DNA from: Candidatus Gastranaerophilales bacterium
GTDB lineage: Bacteria; Cyanobacteriota; Vampirovibrionia; Gastranaerophilales; Gastranaerophilaceae
Assembly (NCBI GenBank): GCA_944324855.1
Contig: CALUXY010000009.1
Coordinates: 1 to 60,141 of the forward strand
Direction: 5' to 3'
Length of the DNA: 60,141 nucleotides
Positions 53,729 to 60,141 of the stretch are shown piece after piece. The position numbers were made by a program, and so were the translations under genes. The number at the start of each line of letters is the position of its first letter. Position 1 is the first letter of the stretch. The notes under the pieces are model-generated. The model was not told where the DNA came from and searched no databases. It saw only the letters and a list, made by a program, of their open reading frames with translations.

Positions 53729-54465
53729 TCTGCATAATCAAAATTTGCAGTCAAATCTTTTTTGGTAAGAGCTTCAATATTTTGTTTTATACGTTTAATA
53801 GGGGCTTTGCTGTATATTATTTTAATCGCATCGATTTCATAATCTTTTTTAGTTATATTATCAAGAGCGTATTTTATTCTAGGCAAAAGTTCAATTTTTT
53901 TTGCATCTGCTTTTTCGTTAATAAGATACTTAACGGCGTTCATAAAATTCTTTTGTTTTTCCAAATCATGATTATCCGGAGATTTTGTTGCAATGTATTT
54001 GACAAAAGGGATTGATGCTTTGAACTGTTTTTTCAAATTCAAATTTCCCAAAATTCCGCCTGTAAGATGCGCAAGATAGTATTTTGAAGTCAATGGGTCG
54101 GCAAGGTTTAATACTTCTTGTGTAAAATCCAATGCTTCCTGATTTTCAAAAGATGCCTGCGGCAACTGCTTTAATAAAACATCAAGCGGCAAGTCAACAT
54201 CTATTACCGGCAGCGGATTTATTGAAAGCTTTATAATATCTACGAATAATTTTAAATATTTTGGATTAGATGTTTTTAATTCTTTAAGATTTTCTTTAAC
54301 TGCATCAATATATAAGGATAACCTTAATAGTTCGCCTCTCATAATTGAGTTTTGTATTTCGTTATTAAGGTGTTCTTTTTTATGACTGATTGGTACAGTC
54401 ATATTGGTATCGGTTTTATATTCACGCTTAATTGGTGAAGAAACTTTTTCTTTTAATTTTGTCAT
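53704..54465 (-). CDS. uncharacterised 253-residue helical protein
   Basis: No family is recognised. It is basic at both ends and all-helical in appearance (LRLSLYIDAVKENLKEL, LDFTQEVLNLADPLTSKYYLAHL, KNFMNAVKYLINEKADAKKIEL), possibly an alpha-helical repeat protein. There is no signal peptide. GGGAATTA precedes the ATG and a TATAAT box lies 13 nt upstream of the start. It overlaps the lipoprotein gene tail to tail. Confidence 0.6.
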   Translation of the reverse strand: MTKLKEKVSSPIKREYKTDTNMTVPISHKKEHLNNEIQNSIMRGELLRLSLYIDAVKENLKELKTSNPKYLKLFVDIIKLSINPLPVIDVDLPLDVLLKQLPQASFENQEALDFTQEVLNLADPLTSKYYLAHLTGGILGNLNLKKQFKASIPFVKYIATKSPDNHDLEKQKNFMNAVKYLINEKADAKKIELLPRIKYALDNITKKDYEIDAIKIIYSKAPIKRIKQNIEALTKKDLTANFDYADYLIKNSL

Positions 54466-54579
54466 ACATTAATTCCCAATTATATAACAACGAAATCTTA
54501 AATTTATTGCTAAGTTATTAAAAACTCTTTACAATAATATGTTATTATATTCTGGGATTTCTGACATCCACGATTTAAA

Positions 54580-55641
54580 CTAGCTTATTTCTTTTTTATT
54601 ATCTTTCATTGTCCAGGCTTGTTTAGGGCAAACAGTTGCACAGAAAGAACAGCCTATACACTTGTCAGGATTAACGGAATAATCTTCATTTATTGCATTT
54701 TGCGGACAATTATTGATACACATTTTACAGTCAATACATTTTTCTTTATTCCATTGAGGCTCTTGCAGTCTGCCATCTCCTGTCGCTGCAAGTTCATAGA
54801 CTTTATAATCATCTTCAATAAAGTCCCCGAAGATTCCGCCTTCAACCCAATTTTCTTTTCTGAATTTTGCAACCGGAATTCTTTTTGTTTTTTTATCCGG
54901 CGGCAGCGGCACAATTTTTTTCCATTCATTTATATTGAGAAGAGTATCTTTTAGTCCTCGTTTGTCAATAGCTGTCAGGAATCTGTCCATTCCGTTTTCA
55001 AGAAAATTGATATCTTCTTGATTCAAATTCTGTACTTCAACGCAGTCTGCAAGGTCTTTTATAGGACCTCTAAAATAAATCGTACCTCCAACCATTCCGA
55101 CACAAGAGCGTTTCCCAAGAACAGAATCGATGTCTGTGCAGTCAAATCCGCATATAACTGCTATTCCGCCGCCCATAAATTCAAAACTGTATGAACCGGT
55201 ATTTTTTAGAACCCAGAATTCAGGTGCTTCAAATTTAGGGTCAAATTTCATCAGGGCGCCTGAGCGTGTACCGACTCTTCCGGATACATATATATGTCCG
55301 CTTGCGGCGCAGTGTGCGGCTGTATCTCCGCAATCCCCTTTAACAATAATTTCCGCACCGGAATTTAACCAGCCTACATCGGCAGGGGTAGAACCGTTAA
55401 CAAATATTTTTGTACCGTGTCTTGCCATTGCTCCGACTCTCTGTCCCGGATTTGTTATGTTAAATGTTAATGTTTCATCTTTATCCTTTGCCCAGGAAGA
55501 GCCGCCGATATCATGCTGTCCGCAGGCATGTATCTCAAAGTCAGTAAATCCTTCGTCTATTTTAGATTGGATTTCCTGTAATAAATCCTGTGTTGAAATT
55601 CTTTCGTTATTAACTATACCTTCTATTGTAATTGATTTCAT
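54580..55641 (-). CDS. glutamate synthase GXGXG domain fused to a 2x[4Fe-4S] ferredoxin
   Basis: This protein of about 353 residues has the C-terminal (alpha-subunit domain 3) beta-helix of glutamate synthase at about 30-230 (GQRVGAMARHGTKIFVNG, GDCGDTAAHCAASGHIYVSG, GMVGGTIYFRG). A C-terminal ferredoxin module follows with CIDCKMCINNCP and CIGCSFCATVCP. ATG at 55641 is chosen because AGGGAAA stands about 5 nt upstream; an earlier ATG lies inside the previous gene. It is third in the split glutamate synthase operon and the order matches the domain order of one-chain GltB. Confidence 0.9.
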   Translation of the reverse strand: MKSITIEGIVNNERISTQDLLQEIQSKIDEGFTDFEIHACGQHDIGGSSWAKDKDETLTFNITNPGQRVGAMARHGTKIFVNGSTPADVGWLNSGAEIIVKGDCGDTAAHCAASGHIYVSGRVGTRSGALMKFDPKFEAPEFWVLKNTGSYSFEFMGGGIAVICGFDCTDIDSVLGKRSCVGMVGGTIYFRGPIKDLADCVEVQNLNQEDINFLENGMDRFLTAIDKRGLKDTLLNINEWKKIVPLPPDKKTKRIPVAKFRKENWVEGGIFGDFIEDDYKVYELAATGDGRLQEPQWNKEKCIDCKMCINNCPQNAINEDYSVNPDKCIGCSFCATVCPKQAWTMKDNKKEIS

Positions 55642-55648
55642 ATTTTCC

Positions 55649-57277
55649 CTAGCATACATATTGAATATCTAATCTGTCGGCAACGTTTTTGTCTACTGTA
55701 ATCAAAGCATCAGAACGTCCGATTGGAAGTGCTGAGCAGCCGGTTGCTGCCATCAGTTTTCTAAGTTCAAAATCTGTTGCGATAAAGTAATTTACAAGAT
55801 TTTGGGCAACTTTATCTATGTCTAACCGTTTGGTAAGACATACATCTTGTGAAGCAATACCTGCAGGGCAAAGACCTGTGTTACAAGCGTTACATCTTTC
55901 TGTATCGTTCCCGACACAGCCTGCAATCTCTAAAAGTAATCGACCTGAGAATACTCCGTTTGCACCTAAACAAATTAGTTTGAATGCATCTGCCGCAAAA
56001 CTGCCGGTTTGCCCTAATCCGCCGCCTGCGAAAATCGGGATTTCACCTTGTCTGCCCTGATGAACTGCTGCAAGATAACAATCTCTGAGTTTTGATGTAA
56101 TCGGGTGTCCGGTGTGGTTTAAAGATATTTCGTGGGCGGCGCCTGTACCTGCTGCTAAGCCGTCAAGGAAAAATCCGCCTACAATATTATATGGATCCCT
56201 CAAGAGGTTGTTATATACAGATACGCTTGTTGCCGATGCTGCAACTTTTATTGCAACAGGCACTTTAAAATTGAATGCCGCATTCATTGACAGAAACATC
56301 TTTTGAACACTTTCTTCTATTGAATATAGACCTTGATGTGTAGGAGGACTCAGCAAATCGGCTTTTGGAACACCTCTGATTTCCTGAATATATTTGGCAA
56401 CTTTGTTTGCCATAAGCATCCCACCGTCACCCGGTTTTGCCCCCTGTCCTATTTTGATTAATATTCCTGCCGGATCCTCTGTCATGTCAGGCATTGCATC
56501 AATTATTCTGTTCCAGCCGAAGTGTCCTGAGGCAATTTGTAAAATCATGTATTTTACATACTTTGATTTTAAAAGTTTTGACGGGATTCCGCCTTCTCCT
56601 GTACACATCCTGACAGGGATTCCCATAACTTCATTTAGATATGCAGTTGCAATTGCCATTGCTTCCCACATTCTCCAGGAAACGGCACCTATTGACATAT
56701 CTCCCATTATAATCGGATAAATCCAGTTGTTCGGCGGAAGTTTTTTGGTTTCTATAATTGTATCATTTTTTATTTCAAACCCCAGTTTATCTGCGGATAA
56801 AACTCTGCCGAACGGGGTTTTTAATTCAAATGTATGTCTGACAGCATCCAAAGACGGGTCTGTCATTTGAGAGATTCTGCCGACTTTTATTTTGTCTAAT
56901 GTTCTGCCCTCAGTATTCAGGTTTGAGCGTCCGCCTTTTTTTACAGAATCTGCTTTTGCTGCACGATAGCGGACTGAATATCTGTCATCGGTGTTTCTTT
57001 TAACGTGAATTGCTCCGTTTGGACAGACTCTGACACACATTCCGCATCCCCTGCAGTGTTCCGCAAAAGATACATTTTGTTTTATTACAATAACTTTTTC
57101 AAACTTATTTTTTTCTGTTATAGAGCCTGATTTTTTACGTTGTTCAATAGCCGGTTTAATAGCGTTGAATGCGCAAGCGGCAACACATTTACCGCATTGG
57201 ATACATTTTGATTCGTCGTATTCAATAATCCAAGGTAAATCATCTATATGCAATTCGTTAACTGTTACTGCTGCCAT
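55649..57277 (-). CDS. glutamate synthase FMN/synthase domain with N-terminal ferredoxin
   Basis: This 542-residue protein has two [4Fe-4S] motifs first (CIQCGKCVAACAF near 25, CRGCGMCVRVCP near 76). The TIM-barrel synthase domain then carries GEGGIPSKLLKSKYVKYMI, KIGQGAKPGDGGML, the FMN phosphate region GGLGQTGSFAADAFKLICLGANGV and the cysteine cluster CVGNDTERCNACNTGLCP. It transfers ammonia from the amidotransferase to 2-oxoglutarate, with electrons probably from ferredoxin because no NAD(P)H-oxidising GltD is nearby. GGTGG precedes the ATG. Overlaps with both neighbours indicate one operon. Confidence 0.94.
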   Translation of the reverse strand: MAAVTVNELHIDDLPWIIEYDESKCIQCGKCVAACAFNAIKPAIEQRKKSGSITEKNKFEKVIVIKQNVSFAEHCRGCGMCVRVCPNGAIHVKRNTDDRYSVRYRAAKADSVKKGGRSNLNTEGRTLDKIKVGRISQMTDPSLDAVRHTFELKTPFGRVLSADKLGFEIKNDTIIETKKLPPNNWIYPIIMGDMSIGAVSWRMWEAMAIATAYLNEVMGIPVRMCTGEGGIPSKLLKSKYVKYMILQIASGHFGWNRIIDAMPDMTEDPAGILIKIGQGAKPGDGGMLMANKVAKYIQEIRGVPKADLLSPPTHQGLYSIEESVQKMFLSMNAAFNFKVPVAIKVAASATSVSVYNNLLRDPYNIVGGFFLDGLAAGTGAAHEISLNHTGHPITSKLRDCYLAAVHQGRQGEIPIFAGGGLGQTGSFAADAFKLICLGANGVFSGRLLLEIAGCVGNDTERCNACNTGLCPAGIASQDVCLTKRLDIDKVAQNLVNYFIATDFELRKLMAATGCSALPIGRSDALITVDKNVADRLDIQYVC

Positions 57278-58371
57278 CTTTCCACCGTTAAATCGTTATT
57301 TACAACTACCATTTCTCTCTCTTTGGGATAAATATCCTGGCGGATATCCCTGTGAGGGAGTAAATCGTTTACACCTGCAACCTCTGAGGTCATAATGACT
57401 GTATTATCGTCACGTCCTATAACAACAGGTCTTAGTTTTTTTGAATCACAGGTACACAATAGTCTGCCGTCAGGTGTAACCGATAGAACTGTATTCGGAC
57501 CGTTTGTTTCTAAGTGCTCCAGTGATGCTTTTATTCTTAATAAAATATTTTTATCTTCTCTTTTATTAATTGAATCGTAAGAAAGCGGATTTATTACGTG
57601 CATAAAGTATCTTAAAGGCCATTTCAGAATTTTGTTTACATAATGCAGGGTGTATAAGAAGCATTGAGAATCAGATTCAAATCCTACATAACCTTTGTAT
57701 AACCCTTGCTGATACTGTTTATTTTTCTCGTAGAAGGTGTTTTCTCCGTTAACAAGAACTGTGTAACCTTCAAGCACAAACGGATGTGCTGCGTATCTTA
57801 CTATATCGTAATTTGTGTTTTGTCTGCATTGTGCCGTTATAATTTTGGCACAAGGTTCATCTTTATCCTCCCAGAGTCCGAAATATGTTCCGATATCTTT
57901 TGGGCTGCCTATTTCTTTAAGTGTCAGTATATCCGGCCAGAAGGAATAAATAAACCCTTCGTTATCTTCTTCTAGAGCTTTTCTCAGTCTTAAACTTGTA
58001 TCAATTAACAGTTCTTCTTTTTCTTCTTTGGTTGCGTATTTATGACTTTTGGGATACTGCAAAACTTCAAAAATATAATTAGGCATCGGAGAGATTTTTA
58101 AACCTTTTTGGTTATTCACATCCGGAGACCACTGAAGAACTCTTGTAAAACCGATATCGTGCAGAATATCTTCCGCAAGCCGTGTTCCTTTAACTGTGGC
58201 AGCCATAGAAAGACAAGGCAGATCTTTATAAGATTCAAAAATCCCGCCTAAATCTTGCATTACAAAAGCAAATCCGGAATCGTCGTGTCCTTCTTGTTGT
58301 GAACGCATCAATTTTAAGGCCATTGACGGATACACGTATTTCTTTGATTTAATCGCACCTATTCTACACAT
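57265..58371 (-). CDS. glutamate synthase glutamine amidotransferase domain (class II)
   Basis: This is a 368-residue Ntn-type amidotransferase. Cys2 follows the initiator Met (MCRIGAIKSKK) and is the nucleophile after Met removal. QQEGHDDSGFAF and VNGENTFYEKN are further class II motifs, and SQCFLYTLHYVNK comes later. It releases ammonia from glutamine for the FMN domain. It is the first gene of the split GltB operon. Its promoter has TTGACA (58403-58408), an 18-bp spacer and TAAAAT (58379-58384) ending 7 nt before the ATG, with no ribosome binding site, so the message should be leaderless. Confidence 0.9.
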   Translation of the reverse strand: MCRIGAIKSKKYVYPSMALKLMRSQQEGHDDSGFAFVMQDLGGIFESYKDLPCLSMAATVKGTRLAEDILHDIGFTRVLQWSPDVNNQKGLKISPMPNYIFEVLQYPKSHKYATKEEKEELLIDTSLRLRKALEEDNEGFIYSFWPDILTLKEIGSPKDIGTYFGLWEDKDEPCAKIITAQCRQNTNYDIVRYAAHPFVLEGYTVLVNGENTFYEKNKQYQQGLYKGYVGFESDSQCFLYTLHYVNKILKWPLRYFMHVINPLSYDSINKREDKNILLRIKASLEHLETNGPNTVLSVTPDGRLLCTCDSKKLRPVVIGRDDNTVIMTSEVAGVNDLLPHRDIRQDIYPKEREMVVVNNDLTVERWQQ

Positions 58372-58378
58372 CTTTATT

Positions 58379-58408
58379 ATTTTATTCTCTTATTAGGCTT
58401 ATTGTCAA
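58379..58408 (-). promoter_or_regulatory. consensus promoter of the split glutamate synthase operon
   Basis: Minus-strand -35 TTGACA (58403-58408), 18-bp spacer, -10 TAAAAT (58379-58384), then 7 nt to the ATG. The boxes and spacing are identical to those of folK. It lies back-to-back with the decarboxylase promoter. Confidence 0.7.
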
Positions 58409-58422
58409 GGAAATGAAATATT

Positions 58423-58453
58423 TTTACATTAATAAATATCTTTTTGTTATAAT
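58423..58453 (+). promoter_or_regulatory. promoter of the decarboxylase gene
   Basis: A TGT-extended -10 TATAAT (58448-58453) ends 9 nt before the ATG, with TTTACA (58423-58428) as a loosely spaced (19 bp) -35. No ribosome binding site lies between them. Confidence 0.5.
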
Positions 58454-58462
58454 TTAATAACG

Positions 58463-59887
58463 ATGAACGAAGATTTAGAAGATAATAATATCAAAGCACC
58501 ACTAGTCGATGCAATGAAAAAAGCTTTAAAGAATCCAACGTATCAGTTCCACATACCGGGACATACGAAAGGGCAGGGTGTTTATCAGCCTTTTAGAGAT
58601 TTAGTCGGAGAAAGATTATTGGCTCTTGATACAACGGATGAGTTTGATAATTTAGGGACCTTGAATCCGCCGACCGGTCCTATTAAGGAGGCTGAATTGT
58701 TGGCTGCAAAGGCTTTTGGTGCGCAGCGCAGCTTCTTTTTATTGAACGGTTCAACAATCGGGAACCTTGCACTTGCAATGGGGACTACAAAACGCGGGCA
58801 AAAAGTTGTTGTAAACAGAAACTGCCACCGTTCAATTTTGACTGGACTTATTATGTCCGGAGCGGAGCCTGTTTGGGTATTGCCGGATAAGCTTGATGAC
58901 TGGTCAATCTGGGGAAAAATTACTCCTCAGGCAATAGAAAAAGCTCTTTCAGAAAACGAAGATGTATCTTGTGTTTGGGTAACAAACCCTACTTACGAAG
59001 GGGTTGTATCTGATATAGCAGGAATCAGTGACGTATGTAAGCGGTATAATGTTCCTCTCTTTGTTGATGAGGCGCACGGCTGTTTGTGGAATTTTTCTGC
59101 TAAACTTCCTACTCCGGCATTACAGCAGGGGGCAGATGCGGTTGTTCACTCTCTTCATAAAACAGGCGGCAGTATGAGCCAGACTTCAATGCTGCATATT
59201 GCCAAAAAAGATTCCAGAGTGGATATAGAAGTTTTGGAAAGAACTTTAAAACTGTTGCATACCACAAGTCCGTCACTTCTTTTGCTGACGAGCCTTGATG
59301 CTGCAAGGGCGCATCTTGAATCCGAAGTTGGCAAAGAACAGATTGAACGTGCGATTACTAATGCAGATTATTTAAAATCACAGATAGATAATATGAAAAA
59401 TGTATTTTATCTGGATTCAATTGATACTGATCCTACAAAAGTATTTATCAGGGTAAACGGTTTATCCGGTAAAAGTTTAGAAATGATATTGGAGCACGAT
59501 TATAATATCGAAGTAGAATCTGCATCAGATATAGGAATTCTAGTTCTTTCTAATCTCGGGAATGATTTATCTGATTTTGAATATCTGGTTAATTGTTTGA
59601 AAGAAATTGATAAAACAGATTACTCAGAACACCCTATTATCGACAAAAAGAAACATATGCCGATGTTGACACCTCAAATTAAGATGAGATTAAGAGATGC
59701 ATATTTTGCACCCAAAGAATTGATAAATAAATATGATGCTATTGGCAGGATTTCTGCGGAGGTCGTTGCCGAATGCCCTCCTGGGATTGCAATATTACTT
59801 CCGGGTGAATTGATAACAGAAGAACATTTGCCGTATTTGAAAGATTATAAAGAGATTGAAGTGATTAGGCAAGTGACTAGTGATTAG
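58463..59887 (+). CDS. Orn/Lys/Arg decarboxylase (fold I, Bacillus SpeA-like)
   Basis: This 474-residue PLP decarboxylase has FHIPGHTKGQG (29-39), LNGSTIGNLA (PLP phosphate), D202 and H205 in VDEAHG, and K233 in SLHKTGGSMSQTSML. The short size, lacking the N-terminal receiver-like wing, fits the biosynthetic arginine or lysine decarboxylase group rather than the acid-stress enzymes. It makes a polyamine precursor. The substrate is not decided by sequence alone. The last codons (QVTSD) are written in GTGANTA heptamer repeats, so the natural C-terminus may have been replaced by repeat sequence. Confidence 0.9.
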   Translation: MNEDLEDNNIKAPLVDAMKKALKNPTYQFHIPGHTKGQGVYQPFRDLVGERLLALDTTDEFDNLGTLNPPTGPIKEAELLAAKAFGAQRSFFLLNGSTIGNLALAMGTTKRGQKVVVNRNCHRSILTGLIMSGAEPVWVLPDKLDDWSIWGKITPQAIEKALSENEDVSCVWVTNPTYEGVVSDIAGISDVCKRYNVPLFVDEAHGCLWNFSAKLPTPALQQGADAVVHSLHKTGGSMSQTSMLHIAKKDSRVDIEVLERTLKLLHTTSPSLLLLTSLDAARAHLESEVGKEQIERAITNADYLKSQIDNMKNVFYLDSIDTDPTKVFIRVNGLSGKSLEMILEHDYNIEVESASDIGILVLSNLGNDLSDFEYLVNCLKEIDKTDYSEHPIIDKKKHMPMLTPQIKMRLRDAYFAPKELINKYDAIGRISAEVVAECPPGIAILLPGELITEEHLPYLKDYKEIEVIRQVTSD

Positions 59888-60066
59888 TGAGTGGAAAGGC
59901 AGCTGGGGGATTAAGCAGCTATGCAGCTAAGATGACTGATTGCGAATATTACAAATAATTTCGCCTAACAGCTTAACTTCATAGCCACATAGCTACTTTC
60001 TTCTATGAGTCGTAGTTACACCAGAAAATCAAAAACATGAAAGATTGCCGCGCTATCGCTCGCAAT
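59873..60066. repeat. non-coding repeat block before the second IS copy
   Basis: It starts with three GTGANNN heptamers (59873-59893) overlapping the decarboxylase stop. GCAGCT units follow (59903, 59922, 59930) with a loose inverted partner around 59973-59995 (AGCTTAAC, CATAGC, CATAGCTAC). It ends with the 25-nt palindromic-type repeat (60042-60066) that recurs inverted at 40600-40624. No gene is seen. Confidence 0.65.
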
Positions 60067-60141
60067 TGTACATGTCAAATAATTAGTTACATTTTACTTA
60101 AGAATAAAAAGGAGTAACTAATAATGACATCAAGTAACAAA
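60067..60141 (+). mobile_element. left end of a second insertion-sequence copy
   Basis: From TGTACATGTCAAATAATTA onwards the 75 nt match the copy at 2995 except for a few changes and one inserted A. The element begins exactly where the 25-nt dispersed repeat ends. The ribosome binding site AAAAAGGAG is intact here. The element runs out of the window, so it may be complete. Confidence 0.8.
60124..60141 (+). CDS. insertion-sequence OrfA, partial (window edge)
   Basis: The first six codons (MTSSNK) are identical to OrfA at 3051, preceded by AAGGAG. The rest lies outside the window. Confidence 0.65.

Noticed and set aside
1..60141. tRNA, rRNA or riboswitch genes
   Set aside because: The gaps are short and none showed a cloverleaf, a conserved rRNA segment or a recognisable riboswitch core by eye; a covariance-model scan would be needed to exclude small RNAs.

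Overview
The window is AT-rich DNA with densely packed genes. It most resembles a non-photosynthetic relative of the cyanobacteria, the gut Vampirovibrionia/Gastranaerophilales (formerly Melainabacteria); this is inferred from gene content, not from a search. The pointers are an 11-subunit complex I without the NADH-oxidising module, meso-DAP peptidoglycan genes (a MurE with the DNPR motif, an LL-diaminopimelate aminotransferase-like enzyme), flavodiiron and ferredoxin enzymes, and orphan proteins with short N-terminal tags such as VKFSG and IQFKA. No tRNA, rRNA, CRISPR array, prophage or replication origin was seen.

Layout. 1-3,570 is a small accessory region. It holds a toxin-antitoxin pair, insertion-sequence ends bracketing a CooC-like ATPase plus folD, and a truncated transposase ending in palindromes. 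3,568-14,111 is housekeeping: a patatin lipase, dnaE, then ftsI-murE-nagA-like-ilvD. 14,112-16,798 is a decayed patch with a macro-domain pseudogene, a flavodoxin/ferredoxin pseudogene and two orphan proteins sharing a nine-residue motif. 16,805-20,732 is a minus-strand group (TPR protein, GHL10-type hydrolase, tiny zinc ribbon, M20 peptidase). 20,779-30,194 is nuoABCDHIJKLMN, with a flavodiiron protein convergent to it. 31,460-48,373 carries dapL, ldcA, dnaX, panD, a two-component system, tadA, a LysM protein, glyA, a WecA-like transferase, orphan genes, folK and an HI0933-type flavoprotein. 47,879-53,728 is an apparent operon: a sigma-4-like protein, a triple-zinc-ribbon degenerate ATPase with a helical-repeat tail, an exported TPR protein and a lipoprotein. 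54,580-58,371 (minus) is a glutamate synthase split into its three domains, two of them carrying ferredoxin modules. An Orn/Lys/Arg decarboxylase follows, and the window ends in repeats and the start of a second copy of the insertion sequence.

Working together, the complex I core, flavodiiron protein and ferredoxin-linked glutamate synthase suggest electron flow through reduced ferredoxin or flavodoxin, with O2 or NO scavenging. FtsI, MurE, DapL, LdcA and the LysM protein supply and remodel a DAP-type wall.

A recurring regulatory theme is a good -10 box (often TGN-extended) only 6-9 nt before the start codon with no Shine-Dalgarno sequence. It is seen at eight genes or operons and predicts leaderless transcripts. 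Dispersed intergenic repeats (GTGANNN heptamers, GCAGCT motifs, a 25-nt palindromic repeat) form a second layer. The second insertion-sequence copy abuts one of them exactly.
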